A stretch of 64,000 nucleotides of DNA, taken from positions 13,574,640 to 13,638,639 of the forward strand of contig NC_079977.1 of the NCBI RefSeq assembly GCF_029852145.1, given 5' to 3'. Each line of letters opens with the position of its first letter. Position 1 is the stretch's first letter. This DNA comes from Microplitis mediator (taxonomy: Eukaryota > Arthropoda > Insecta > Hymenoptera > Braconidae). Positions 34,913 through 46,976 of this stretch are shown piece by piece. The notes under the pieces were generated by a model that saw nothing but the letters and a program-made list of their open reading frames with translations, ran no database searches and was not told the origin of the DNA. The position numbers were made by a program, and so were the translations under genes.

Positions 34913-37300
34913 TTACAATTAGCGGCGTGTATTCATACCGTACCTGGTTACAAGCCTGCCTTTTACTTTTCTACTTTTAGTACTCTACCAACATACAACT
35001 CTCTTAAATAGATTTCTATGCAAAAATATCAATACTAAATATATTTATGTTGCAAAATAATTCTATGTAAAATTATCTCTATGTAAACTTACTCTATTAA
35101 GTATAAATATATGCGAAAATAATTCATGTCCAAAATATCTCTATATTATATGTAAAATATTAACTTAAACTACATTAAATATTGAGTTTGCTGGATCGGG
35201 ATGGTGAAAGAAATAAAGGTCACTTTTACAATGTATTGTCCATATTTAATAAAAATAAATCACAGATAATAGCATAGAGTACAAAAGTTGATCACGAGTT
35301 TATAACAGAGCACTTATTAAATATAATTCGATTGCGTTTAAGTTTCGTTGAGTTCAATATAAATTACACGGCACCGTACACATGAATTCATATAAATTTA
35401 TAGAGCGCATTGACATGAAATTGGTTTCAGTAGAGTTTGTATAGAATAGAGTTGAATTTAAGTTACACGGCACCGTACACGTGCATTGAAAAATCATATA
35501 AAGAGCGCAGAATTGAACTAAATTATTAACAATTAACAATTCACCAACATAATAATTATTTATAGTATAAATGAAAGATCACAAGTATTTGTTCGATGCG
35601 AGTATGTCGAGTATAAGTTTGAACCGAGTACATGAATTTAACGATGTGTCGAGTATCGGGTTTTATCGGAAACTAGAAACTTGATTTGCAGTCACAAATA
35701 AAATGTGGTGTTGATTTTAGAGATTATGACTGGATGAATTAAAAGATGACATCAACCATACCAGTCATCACGAGCACAAGAGTAATCACTTAAGAGATAA
35801 GTAATAAGAAAACGATTCTAAATTATTTGAGCATGAGTTTGATATTAATTATTTGTGACTGCACGATCACGTGACTATATATTGATATAGCTTGCAGGTT
35901 AAATTAGCACGTGGTCAACATAACATGATCACAGAGTTTTATATAAATTTTAACAAGAGAATTGACAGATTAAGAATGACAGAATTTACCTGATGAATCA
36001 GCGAATGTTGATTGCGTTGATTTATATTGTGACGAATATTAATTAGTGAGATGTAAATGGATTTATATTATCGAATTAACTTTAACACGTAGTGTACGGG
36101 AACATGTGTTGCAGAATAGTGGCAGTTGCCGCGTAGCTGGCTATCGAGTTGACATTCCGAGTATTAGAGGGCGCGTCGATAGCAGCACCTCTGGAATAGT
36201 AGAGCGTAGAGTTATCAAGTGTTCTGGCGCGAACATTTGATATTTACGCAATATTATATATCTCTATGAAAATTAAGTCTCTACAAAATTTACTATAATA
36301 TGACAGAATTAGATGTTAACATATTTATATCATGGAATTTCTCCATAACTATTCAACTCTCCTTAATATTTCTCTATTCTGCATATCTCTAGGACACAAC
36401 AATTCTATGAAAAAATTTTTCTATTTAAAAATTTTTCTATGTTGACCAAAGTCAGTTTCAACATTTCTCTCATCATAAAAAAACTAAGTTTTATGAATGA
36501 TTTTGTATCTTACCACCAGCAATCACGTGGCGCTACCATCCAATTCTTTTAATGTAAAATTTTTAAAAGTTTCTACAAATATTTTATGTTTTATCAAAAT
36601 TAATGCATTTTTTTAATGCCTGCTATTTTCAGTATAATACTCATGCATTAGATAAATATTTTTATTTCTATTCTATTTAATTATAATAAAATACTGACAA
36701 AGTCACGGTTCAAATTTAATGACGCCATTTTCTTGTCATTGTTGTTTTTAATATCTCATTTTTAATGTATTGTTGTTGAAATTTAATGGTAGCGCCACGT
36801 GATTGCTGGTGGACAGATACAAAATCATTCATAAAACTTAATTTTTTTATGATGAGAGAAATGTTGAAACTTACTTTGGTCAACATAGAAAAATTTTTAA
36901 ATAGAAAAATTTTTTCATAGAATTGTTGTGTCCTAGAGATATGCAGAATAGAGAAATATTAAGGAGAGTTGAATAGTTATGGAGAAATTCCATGATATAA
37001 ATATGTTAACGCCTAATTCTGTCATATTATAGTAAATTTTGTAGAGACTTAATTTTCATAGAGATATATAATATAGAGATATTTTGGACATATATTATTT
37101 TCGCATATATTTATACTTAATAGAATAAGTTTATATAGATAATTTTACATAGAATTATTTTGCAACATAAATATATTTAGTATTGATATTTTTGCATAGA
37201 AATCTATTTAAGAGAGTTGTATGTTGGTAGAGTACTAAAAGTAGAAAAGTAAAAGGCACGCTTGTAACCAGGTACGGTATGAATACACGCCGCTGATTGT
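34913..37300. mobile_element. Large foldback element split by a 1.1-kb insertion
   Basis: The left arm starts ACAATTAGCGGCGTGTATTC and the right arm ends with its complement (CGCCGCTGATTGT). Arms of about 500 bp are closely matched, through TCCTAGAGATATGCAGAATA and GCGCCACGTGATTGCTGGTG, around a centre at 36560-36780. The left arm is interrupted at 35151-36250. Short ORFs at 37.2-37.4 kb are shadows. No transposase. Confidence 0.75.
35151..36250. mobile_element. 1.1-kb insertion, TG..CA ended, flanked by an 8-bp direct repeat
   Basis: The insertion starts TGTAAAATATTAAC and ends GATATTTACGCA. ATATTATA flanks it on both sides (35143-35150 and 36251-36258). The other arm of the host foldback gives the empty site, which confirms the 8-bp duplication. 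It contains two direct copies of about 100 bp around TTACACGGCACCGTACAC (35364 and 35463). TG..CA ends suggest an LTR, while 8 bp suggests a hAT- or P-type cut-and-paste element, so the class is unsettled. Confidence 0.65.
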
Positions 37301-37519
37301 ACTGGTGGTATTGGTCGTCTCTGCATGCTACCTTCCTTGATCTCCAGCGGCAGAGTCCTGGTGCTTGAAAATCCACGGCTGTGGTGATGACGAACGAAGT
37401 TGATGCTTCCTCGATGAGATCGCCTCACAGGACCACTAACACCCTTGGTTTAATAACTTTTACCACAAAATACTTAAACTCACTATATATATCTATACTG
37501 ATAAGCCCGAACAGAATTA

Positions 37520-37578
37520 TGTGTCGCAACAAGGGATTTAGAAATAACTGGAGAAATTTGACCGATCGGTTGAACCTT
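37520..37578 (-). mobile_element. LTR end fragment shared with the Ty3 LTR at 17.8 kb
   Basis: The minus strand reads AGGTTCAACCGATCGGTCAA, then TTTCTCCAG, then TGTTGCGACACA. The first 30 bp is identical to the truncated LTR at 17803-17835. The CA at 37520 is probably the true LTR terminus. Confidence 0.5.
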
Positions 37579-37599
37579 CTAAGGTATAAAAAAAATTCC

Positions 37600-38514
37600 C
37601 TCTAAAGCACAGCTTAATATTTCAATTCTCCACGAAGCTCAATAAACTTGTATTTTGCCATTTAAACAACACGTAAAAAATGTTTTTTTTACGTATTTAT
37701 TCGGTAAAACTACGAAAAAAAATTTTTTCTGTATTTTCCATCAATTACTCTTGTAGGAAATTTAATTTTCTACAAAAAAGTATTGAATGAATTTTTTCGT
37801 AATCTTAACGGTTAAAAAGTAATTGAGCTTTAAGTCCTCGTTGCTAAGTAAATTTGAAGAACGATAGTTTTAGAGCAACTCATTAATGGCATTGTCACCA
37901 TTACTGGATAATTTATTTAATTTTCATAGATTTGAAATAATTTTTAACTTTTTGAAAACTTTTTTAGTGACTACATGTATTTATTTTAATCAATTTAATC
38001 AACAAAATTTAGATTATTTCAGAAAATTTTCATTTAATTAAGCATAGCTTACGACCTATGAGAAATATCGAAAATTTTCTCTAAGATAAGTTGTAGGAAA
38101 TAAAATGCTCTACAAAAAATTTCATCTAAAATTTTCGGATAAAGTTGATGGTTGTGTCAAAAATTTAAAAAAATTTGAAAATTTATCGTCAATCTAACTT
38201 GAACTTCGAATTACTTTTGAAGAAATAAAAATATCGAAAAATTATAAGAGACCTTTTTTGTGGAGCGTCAACTTTCCCATAAGAATATGTCTTGAACATT
38301 TAAAAGTATTGGTCCCACCGTGAGCTACAAAATTCCAAACTTAAAAAAATAAATTTTCCCATGTTATTTAAACGGGAAATAGAAAACTGCGATGCGGCAG
38401 TTGTTAATATTAATATTAAGAGCTCAAACTTTCACAGTATTTTTTTTTCGTTATTTCCAATAATATTTTCGATATAATGAAGAAAAAAAAAATTCGTCGA
38501 TTTATTTGAATCAG

Positions 38515-38518
<4 letters not shown>
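37600..38518. mobile_element. hAT-like foldback, TAGAC type, left end decayed
   Basis: The right end is the complement of TAGACTGATTCAAATAAATC. Shared subterminal blocks are TTAATATTAATATTAAGAGC on the right and a weaker partner on the left. GCCATTTAAACAACACG pairs with the right-arm CATGTTATTTAAACGGG. Confidence 0.55.
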
Positions 38519-38567
<49 letters not shown>

Positions 38568-38585
38568 TATATATATATATATACA
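38519..38585. repeat. (TA)n microsatellite
   Basis: TA tract that follows a hAT-like element end. Confidence 0.85.
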
Positions 38586-38990
38586 TATACTAGCCGTTAC
38601 CTGCCCGCTTCGCTGGGCGTAAATTACAGTTAAGTGATGATTTTTTTATTTCATGATTAAGAATATTTCTATAACTATGGCTTTGACCGATGACTTCCTC
38701 GGCAATTGTATTGATATTATTGTAGTAAGCTATAAAGAACTAATGACAAAATGCAATTAGAAATAATTACACCACAATCATAACGATGAGACGAAAATGT
38801 TATTTGCTTTTTTTTTTTTTTGAGTTGAAAACATACGCGTCTCCTTTATCAGATCTCGGATAAAAGACGGAGTTTATAATATTTTGATTGAAATGTAATT
38901 ATTTTTTGTTTTTTCTTTAACATAGATTCATTGAAGTAATTCAGTTAAAGGGTGTATAAAAAATTAATATCGTACCTTTGAAACCCATTT

Positions 38991-39250
38991 TACACTGAGA
39001 AAAAAAACTTTTTTCAAGTATATAAATGCTTGTATCATACCGAGTGAATATTTGTTTAATCTCAGTAAAAATGTACTCCGATCAAGTATATTTTCTTAAA
39101 ATAAGTATAGAAATTCTTGAATCAAGAAAATATTACTCGGTTGAAGTACATATTTTCTATGATTAAGAATATTATTTGTTTGTATAGTGCCGAGTAAATA
39201 TTTTTTTAAATGAAGTATTTATACTTGGGAACATTTTTTTTTTTCAGTAT
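38991..39250. mobile_element. MITE-like insert, ACACTGAG ends
   Basis: ACACTGAGAAAAAAAACTTT at the left and TTTTTTTTTTCAGTAT at the right are loosely inverted. The interior is rich in AAGTATA/ACTCGG words. The insertion splits the older repeat. Confidence 0.4.
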
Positions 39251-39400
39251 AGTACATAAGTAGACGATACAATTAATCGTCATACTTAATTTAAACTCTG
39301 TAACACATATATTTAAAAAACGGGAATACACTAACGTTTGACACTCCCCCAAACTCCTTTAGGAGTTGAATCTATTAAATCCGATTTATGAGAGATACTT

Positions 39401-39625
39401 ACACAGAAACTAAAGTTATCTTAAATTAAGAAAATATTTTGGAAGCCAAATGTTTTCGGGAATCAAATCAAGATTTTCTTGAGCCAAGAGAATTTGTCTT
39501 GGTTAAAAAAAAATTTGCCTTGGTCGGAGAAGATTTCTACTTTATCTGAGAAAATTTAGGTTTCCAAAAAAATTTTCTTGAATCAAGAATATTTATCTTC
39601 AGTCGAGAATTTTTTTTTCTGTGTA
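39401..39625. mobile_element. MITE-like insert, ACACAGAAA ends
   Basis: ACACAGAAAC at the left mirrors TTTCTGTGT at the right. Removing it restores the 135-bp tandem unit of the host repeat. The interior consists of AGAAAATTT/AAATTTTCT words such as AATCAAGATTTTCTTGAGCC. Confidence 0.5.
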
Positions 39626-39910
39626 CATGACAAAGTTAACGTTCATGCCGAATTTAAGCTCTGTACCATATATATTCAATGAACGGAAGCATATTAACTT
39701 TTAACGCCCCACGAACCCTCTTAGGAGTTTTGATTTTATTAAAGTCGTTTCATGAGGGATCCCTAAATGACATAATAAACGTTCATGCCGAATTTCAACA
39801 CTGTAACGTTTGTATTTGAAAAACGGAAGCATATTAACGCTTGAAGCCCACGCAAACCCTGTTAGGAGTAAATTTTATTAAAGCCCTTATGAAGAATACC
39901 TACATGACAT

Positions 39911-41116
39911 CCCGGGAAAAAATGATTTTGCCTAATTATATATAATTATATATGATTATATATGGTTATATATAGACCTATATATAAGTATATATAGTCT
40001 TATATATAATTAGACCTAATTATACCGGGAAAAAAATGATTTCGCCTAATTATATATGATTATATATAGAATATGTATGGTTATATATAGACCTATATAT
40101 AAGTATATATAGCCTTATATATAATTAGACCTAATTATACCGGGAAAAAAATGATTTTGCCTAATTATATATGATTATATATAAAATATATATGGTTATA
40201 TATAGACCTATATATAAGTATATATAGCCTTATATATCATTAGATCTAATTATATCCCGGGACAAAATTATTTTGCCTAATTATATATGATTGTATATGG
40301 AATATATATAATAGTATATATAATAGTATATACCTATATATAGTTATACACAGGTCTATATATGATTAGATCTGATTAGACCTGACCTATATAGACCCAT
40401 ATATAGTAATTTTTATTATATTTTAGATCTTTAGATCTATATATAATCAAATATAAATTAATTATTTATATATATATATATATATATAAGTTAATATTTT
40501 ATTTATAGAATATATTTAATTTCTTTAATATATTAGTAAAAATGACTCTAGTAATTTACGTTTGTAAGTACTAATAGTCTAATGACATGATTATATTATC
40601 TATCTATAAATACATAATAAAATGTTATATAACAAAAATAAATATATGTAGTAGCACAGTCGTTAATTATACTCTATATTTATATTTTGAGGGAAATATA
40701 ATTTGTTATGAATAATTGCAAACGTATAATTAAAAAATAAACTTCCCTCTGAATTCTTCAATATTAATCGTACATGAACATACGTAATTGTATATAAATT
40801 ACACATAATCATATATATGATTAAACCCGCCTAATTTTCGGATCTAATTATATATAAAATATGATATATATATGTATTATACATAATCATATCTAATTAT
40901 ATATGAGTATATATAACTTATATATGATTATATATAATTAGACCTGGCCAATTTTCAGATCTAATTATATATAACGTATTATATATAATCATATATAACC
41001 TATATATAATTATATATAAATTATATATAATTAGACCTGGCCAATTTTTAGATCTAATTATATATAAGGTCTTATATATAATTATATATAATTAGGCAAA
41101 ATCATTTTTTCCCGGG
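39911..41116. mobile_element. CCCGGG-ended palindromic-word element, copy B
   Basis: The left end CCCGGGAAAAAATGATTTTG is mirrored at the right (AAAATCATTTTTTCCCGGG), with AT on both flanks. The left part is a tandem array of a unit of about 115 bp at 39911, 40025, 40140 and 40256, each starting CCGGGA.AAAATGATT and running through CCTAATTATATATGATTATA. The right part is made of ATATATAATTAGACCTGGCC words. The TIR resembles the CCCGATGAAAAAAGATTTTG ends at 22.3 kb. Non-coding. Confidence 0.7.
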
Positions 41117-41168
41117 ATCACAAACGTTCACGCTGAATTTTAAATCCGTAAGCCTTATAGTTCCAGAG

Positions 41169-42364
41169 ATACTATATTGAATAGATTTACATTCTTACTT
41201 AGTTACAAATAAGTCAGATTAGACTCTTTTATTTTGACTGTTTAATAAACTGTGATATACGATTCAGTTGACAGAAACAATTGATAAATGAAACAAAATC
41301 TAATCGATAAAAAAAATATAAAAAACAATTAACGCTAATGGAATAAAAACAATTGATGGCTGTAATTTAACTGTTTTTTTCTTATACTTTTAGAAAAATA
41401 ATTTAAATACTCGAATCCTGAGTAACAATTGATTCAAAAAGTAGCCTATATTTTAAATGACAGCATCTTGTATATGTATAAAAAATTTCATCTCAATCAG
41501 ATAAGTGGTTAATTAGTAATAAAGGTACAAACCGACAGAGAGACAGACAGACGAAAATTCCAAAATGGGTAGATAATGTATGAGTAGGTCATAAAAATGA
41601 TATTTGACACATAATTCCAAATAAAAACACCATGTACAGACAGAGCCTATAGATTTATATATTAGTAAAGGTGCACAAAAACGGGTGATAAATAATATAA
41701 ATGATTATTTATAGGTTATGATCTTCATTTATTTTACATATTGTGTAAGATATGTTATTTTGTCTTTTTAATCCCATATATCATACAACAAATTAAAAAA
41801 ATTCAAGTAATAAATTAAATAGATTTACATTCTTACTTAGTTACAAATAAGTCAGATGAGACACTCTTATTTTGACGGTTTAATAAAGTTATTTAGTTCT
41901 TCAATAAGGCATTGGGATAACCTATCAATTTAATTGACAGAAACAATCGATAAATGAAACAAAATCTAATCTATGAAAAAAAAATATAAAAAACAATTGA
42001 TATGCGTTATATAGAAACAATTGACGCTGATGGAATAAAAACAATTGATGGCTGTAATTTAACTGTTTTTTTATTGTACTTTTAGAAAAATAATTTATAT
42101 ACCCAAATTCTGATTTATAATTAATTTAAAAAGTAGCCTATATTCTAAGTGACAGCATCTTGTATATGCATAAAAAATTTCATCTCAATCAGATGAGTGG
42201 TTGATCAGTTATAAAGGTACAAACAGACAGAGAGACAGACAGACAAAAATTCCAAAAAGGGTAAATACAGTATTAGTAGGCCATAAAAATGATATTTGAC
42301 GCATAATTCGAAATAAAAACACAATGTACAGACAGAGCCTATAGATTTATATATTAGTATAGAT
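41169..42364 (+). repeat. Direct duplication of about 500 bp
   Basis: 41169-41675 and 41818-42364 share ATAGATTTACATTCTTACTT, GGCTGTAATTTAACTG, ATTTCATCTCAATCAGAT, GACAGAGAGACAGACAGAC and CAGAGCCTATAGATTTATA. They are in the same orientation, with a 140-bp spacer. Confidence 0.75.
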
Positions 42365-42470
42365 AAATTTTTTAACGAATGGTGTTTTCGAACCCTACTC
42401 AACTAATTATGATAGGTTGCGACTAAATTCCTTGAGAAATCGACCATGAGGACAAGTACAATAGTTAGAT

Positions 42471-43165
42471 CCCACCAAAAACAGATTCTCTGTAAAAAAT
42501 CGCGCCAAGTACACGTTCAACACTTTTTATGAATGGAAAAAATTTACTTTACAAAAAGCTATAAAATCTTGAAAACACCAAGTAACTGGTAGCATTGAAA
42601 ATCATGAGAAAAATCTCAATCAAAATATATAATAAAAAAAAAATGATCCGAATGTACTTGGTGTGCGTCACGATTTGATTGAGTGAAGTAATTCACTGCA
42701 AATCCACTCTGTAAGTAAGTGTATTATTTTAACACACATGGTATGTATCCCATGTTTGTCATACGCTAACTATATTTTTTTTGTAGTCATTTGATACACG
42801 TTTAATGGCGTGTTAAATTTCTATAGCTTGCTCACCGCATTTCAATGTTTTTCGGTAAGTGTTTAAATTCTGACTACACGCTTGATTTTACAGTCAATTC
42901 CTGTGATCGATTCTGAATTTTAGTAAGCTGCAGACAAATAACGATAACAAGAAAATTTATTGTTTAAACGCACACCAAGTACATTCGGATCATTTTTTTT
43001 TTATTATATATTTTGATTGAGATTTTTCTCATGATTTTCAATGCTACCAGTTACTTGGTGTTTTCAAGATTTTATAGCTTTTTGTAAAGTAAATTTTTTC
43101 CATTCATAAAAAGTGTTGAACGTGTACTTGGCGCGATTTTTTACAGAGAATCTGTTTTTGGTGGG
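42471..43165. mobile_element. Foldback MITE, CCCACCAAAAACAG ends
   Basis: Arms of about 210 bp are near-identical: CCCACCAAAAACAGATTCTC, GCGCCAAGTACACGTTCAAC and CACCAAGTAACTGGTAGC against their complements. The spacer is about 270 bp. AT flanks both ends (42469-42470 and 43166-43167). It sits in a short dispersed repeat (ACCATGAGGACAAGTACAAT). No ORF. Confidence 0.75.
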
Positions 43166-43314
43166 ATTTCTCTCTTTTTTGTAGAGCAAAGCAACTTCAT
43201 ATATTGTCTGGGAGTTACATTGTTTTTTATATTTCTGAATAGAAACCTTTGATACAATAATTATAAATTTTTTAATATTACGAAACATTTACATGATATA
43301 TATAATCTTAGCCA

Positions 43315-43482
43315 CTAAGAAATACGACTTTCTTTTTCTTTTTGCCGTCCTATATCCACCGCAGATTGTGGGAAAATTGAATTCAGAGTTGCCAGAAAAT
43401 TTTTGTCTAAGTCACCCCATCTATGATCAAAAGTAGCGAAATATTTTGTCGTCGTCCAATCATTTTTAAGTTCAAAATAGTT
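43315..43482 (-). CDS. Candidate exon, unknown protein
   Basis: The minus frame from 43482, after an AG dinucleotide, is open for 55 codons to a TAG at 43315. The product NYFELKNDWTTTKYFATFDH then RWGDLDKNFLATLNSIFP has balanced composition and Trp residues, unlike the A/T-driven ORFs nearby. It ends in a basic and acidic tail (GRQKEKESRIS). No family is recognised. It lies 175 bp beyond the end of the USP-like fragment on the same strand, so it may be part of the same transcript or element. Confidence 0.35.
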   Translation of the reverse strand, partial: NYFELKNDWTTTKYFATFDHRWGDLDKNFLATLNSIFPQSAVDIGRQKEKESRIS

Positions 43483-43657
43483 CTATTGGCTCTCAGTTTA
43501 ATCTATATTAGCCGATAAGAGGACACTATAATTTACCGCATAAATTGAAATTAACTTTTCAAAAAGTATTATTGTAATAATTTTTTTTTGTAGTGAGAAA
43601 TTATAGGATATTTTTAGGAAAAATTTGATGAAAAAAATTCTTAATCAATATTCCCCT

Positions 43658-44068
43658 TTATTTTTTTTGTAAAAAGAAAACATAAGCATTTTTAGCATTA
43701 GTTGGCCACCGTACTGGTTGTATGTTTTTATCATCTGCTTGGATCCATGCTGAGTTATCTTTCATCATAGCAACATAATGACAAGAGCTATCATCTTTTT
43801 CAGAATAAAATATTGCACTTACGACATTATACATTTCATTACACAAAGAAATCTTGGCTGTAGGCACTGATTTTATCAGTCCTTTTTTTTTATTGAAATT
43901 TTATTATTATCTTTTAAAGATGATTCTAACTTCACGACAATTATCTGCTGTACAGAGTTTATTACAATTTTAGTATGCGTTTCTTTGATCTCTTTACAAT
44001 TATTGCAAAATTTCAATGTATTGAACCACTGTCTGATAAATCCGTAATAATGGCCGATATTCACGCAA
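43658..44068 (-). pseudogene. C-terminal fragment of a ubiquitin-specific-protease-like (C19) domain
   Basis: Read on the minus strand, the first part has FNTLKFCNNCKEIKETHTK and INSVQQIIVVKLE, which fit the Cys-x2-Cys half of the USP zinc ribbon and the strand that follows. After a slip in an A run near 43885, the frame continues with NEMYNVVSAIFYSEKDDSSC, then HYVAMMK, where the His fits the catalytic His of the GHY motif. SAWIQADDKNI then fits the W-x-x-F/A-D-D motif, and NAYVFFLQKK the end of the domain. The catalytic Cys box is not in the window. The one-base break in a homopolymer could be a true mutation or a sequence error. Upstream the frame stops within 20 codons. It could be a host gene's last exon or a transposon-borne protease. 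Confidence 0.5.
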
Positions 44069-44571
44069 AATTCTTTTTAACAACAATGACCACTATTGTT
44101 TTACTTTTAACCGCCACTTTTTTTTACATATGACACATTCCAACTTAAATAAACATCAATAAACTGATCAATCAAATTGTTGACTTGTATGGTAATTTTT
44201 AGTTATTATACCATTATCGAGTTTGACAAAACTGTAACTTCACACGAAATTATTTATATAGATTTTCTTATAAAAATTGCAATGTAAATAATTTACTGAT
44301 ATTTTCAGTTGATGGAATCAGTCATGATTATATTATTAATTTTGAAAATACTTTCGTGATCATAACTTATCATTTAGTCATGCAGTAGGATTAAAATCAA
44401 AGTTCAGTTGAGCGGGTAAATAACGATAATTCAAAATTACCACTTTGTGGTGGAAAATGTCACTTGCGTGTGACTAACAACATTGAAAACATAAAAATAT
44501 TTTAGTTTGTTTCTGTTGGTCAAACTGAGTTCTTGGTAAACTTACCATATTATCAGATTCGCCGAACGAAC

Positions 44572-45525
44572 TCCCTAATAGCACAGTTTGCTTTAGCAAA
44601 AGTTTACTTACAAAAGTTTCCTTGAATTTTTCGTCAAATATCCGTCAACTTCGGACTTTTCCGTTTTTTACGACTATTTGTATGCAACTTGATATTCAAT
44701 TTGACGCCAATTTACTCTGCCCGATTTAGAATCCAAATTCACTTTAAAAGTTGACTAGAAAAAAGTTGTCGTCAATTTTTAAGCATATTTTTACTTCAAT
44801 TCATGGTTAATTTGACTTAAAAAATTGTAAAGTATTTTTTTACCGTGAAATTGTAGAAAATTTGATTTATGATTTTGCTTACCTTCTGAAATGGTAAGAA
44901 TTAACATTACCGACTTTTTTTTCTCCTAAAAAGTTACTTCTAAATTGAACGAAAATTAACCGAAAATTTTTCTTTCCAACTTCTGCTGTCAAATTGTCAG
45001 GAAATTCGGGCAACAAATTTCAGGCAATTTCAATCTCAAATTAGTGTCAATTTCAAGCTAAAGTCGCTATTAGGGAGTTTGCTAAACAAAAGTTTTCTTT
45101 ATAAAAGTTTCCTGGATTTTTTTGTCAAATGACCGTCAATTTCGGGCTTTTTCGTTTTTGACGATAATTGGTGTACAACTTACCATACAATTTGACGTAA
45201 ATTTACTTTCTGAGTTCAAATGCAAATTTACTTCAAAAGTTGTATACAAATTGTCGTCAAAAACAGAAAAGCTTAAAGTTGACCGACATTTGACGAAAAA
45301 TTTAAGGATTTTTTCGTAAAGTTAAACTTTTGCTAGGCAAACTGCGCTAATTGGATTTTGTTTCGAGTAAAAAAAGTTACCTTTAAATTGAGGAAAAATT
45401 AATCGTAAATTTTTCGATTTAACCTTCGCTGTCAAACTGTCAGCAAATTCGGGCAGCAAATTTTAGGTAATTTCATTGTCAAATTATTGTCAATTTCAAG
45501 CTAAGTAGTCATTAGGGTAGTTAAT
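44572..45525. repeat. Paired foldback repeats with CCCTAATAGC ends
   Basis: AACTCCCTAATAGCACAGTT at 44569 is mirrored by GCTATTAGGGAGTT at 45067-45081. A second foldback, GTTTGCTAAACAAAAG to CTTTTGCTAGGCAAAC (45077-45343), follows. AAATTTGCTGTCAAATTGTC-like blocks recur in both. They appear to be two related MITEs, side by side or nested. Confidence 0.5.
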
Positions 45526-45529
45526 AGTT

Positions 45530-46814
45530 AACCCAAACTCGCTCATTCATTCGTCATGGGTAAAATAATATTACGCATTAGGCCTCGTTGCTTGTGCATA
45601 CAAGGCTGTGTCGGATAATGAAAGCGCTCTCTAGTGCTAAAACTCAAGACAGATTTTAAATACTTCGATGTTGAGTCAATCGTGCTCCTTCTTAAAACTA
45701 TTTATTCTAAGACGGTAATAAATAAGCATAAATTATAGATGGAAAAAATTTCTCAAATCTCAAATTTTAAGGTACTATAGTATATGCTAACGTTTTTTAT
45801 ATTTTATGAGATAAATAATAATAAAATGTGATAACATTCAGTTAATAAAGTCTGAGTGAGACACAAATATTTATAAAAAACAGAAATAAGCCGTGTTTAA
45901 ATTTTAATTAAAAAAAATGTAATACATAACCATAAAACACCACTCCGACTCGAGAAAAGAGACAGGTAGGCTCGCGCTACACACTCACACATATACATGT
46001 GTTGGACCGTGTACTTGGCGCGAGACACTACCGTGTCTCTGGATTTTAGAAAAATCTACCTAAAAATGAGCTAAATAGATAACAATCGGCATCTACAACT
46101 CGCACCTCTCGCAGTATCTCGTCCCTACACCTATTTCAATATATAACATTTCCAACATGTTACTTCCAACTCGGCGTCTTAGGTGGGGTATACGATAGAC
46201 ACACCTAACTGAGGAGTATCAGCTGTCGTATACTTAGACGAAACGCGTCTCTCTCCACAAATTCATTTTTCTATCTCTCCTCTTCTCATCCTCTCTCACA
46301 ACATTTCACTCTTTGGTAGTTGGTGACTTAGGCAGTGATTATTGCAATCTAATCCTAAAATATCGTCGCCAAATATATATGTATATATTAACGACGTGTC
46401 ACCAGGTGTCACGCTTATCGGAAAGACCTGAACATCTAATCCACCCTATGAAAGATAGAAGTCACTTTCTAGTACATTATATAGAAACAGTAAATAATGA
46501 AATTAGGCGGGATCCCGAGACTATCTCCAATAGATTCAACTCACATTTGACGAAACTTTTTATATATAAATAATTAAGCAAATCAATATAAAATTACATT
46601 ATAGGTGTTCAAACAGAGGATTTATTTTTTATATTATTGCATTATACTATATTTAAGCATGTATAATATAACAATTATTGATACTTTCTAAAAGACATAA
46701 TTTAAAAAAATAATTTTGCGATAAAAATATTAAAACCATAAATTGTCTTCCACAATTTACAGTGCTATGTTACGTTGGTTTATCTTTAATAATTATGGAA
46801 TTTTTTTTTATTTG
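45530..46814. other. No gene recognised; includes 3' flank of TUBGCP2
   Basis: A fairly mixed-composition block at 45950-46320 contains ACCGTGTACTTGGCGCGAGA, reminiscent of the CGCGCCAAGTACACG word in the 42.5-kb foldback. An 86-codon plus-strand ORF at 46313 has no clear support. Confidence 0.4.
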
Positions 46815-46896
46815 TCAGCCAGATATTTCATATTGTTGTGTTACCTCAGAACTTTTATCAGCCATCAAATCAGTATAAAAAAGATTAAAGTCCAAT
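46815..46896 (-). CDS. TUBGCP2: Gamma-tubulin complex component 2, last coding exon
   Basis: The 82-bp exon follows a 3' splice site ATTTACAG and begins with the last base of an Arg codon split across the intron. It encodes RLDFNLFYTDLMADK and a short polar tail ending in a TGA at 46815-46817. RLDFN-x-FYT is the conserved end of the GCP2 family (human TUBGCP2, fly Grip84). GCP2 is a core subunit of the gamma-tubulin small complex, which nucleates microtubules at centrosomes and spindle poles; the C-terminal GRIP2 half binds gamma-tubulin. An AATAAA lies at 46812-46807 just after the stop. Phase agrees with the preceding exon, and no lesion is seen, so it is probably a working host gene. Confidence 0.8.
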
Positions 46897-46976
46897 CTGT
46901 AAATATTTCATAATTTATTTTAGAACCGTCGAATACTATAACAATATTTCACACAAAAATTCAGTATGAACTATAC

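Larger units (their letters stand above)
38589..42364 (+). repeat. Composite old repeat, CCCGCTTCGCTGGGC start, with tandem units
   Basis: The start ACTAGCCGTTACCTGCCCG and the end TTTATATATTAGTATAGAT, preceded by AGAGACAGACAGAC, resemble a widespread insect non-coding repeat (recalled, not searched). Inside, a unit of about 135 bp with AAACGTTCATGCCGAATTT and CTGTTAGGAGTAAATTTTAT is repeated about three times (39270-39910 and 41117-41160). A roughly 500-bp direct duplication follows at the 3' end. Nested inserts are the MITEs at 38991 and 39401 and the CCCGGG element at 39911-41116. Confidence 0.55.

Noticed and set aside
46313..46573. Plus-strand 86-codon ORF near TUBGCP2
   Set aside because: Part of it looks protein-like (PEHLIHPMKDRSHFLV), but no family, splice site or conservation argument supports it.
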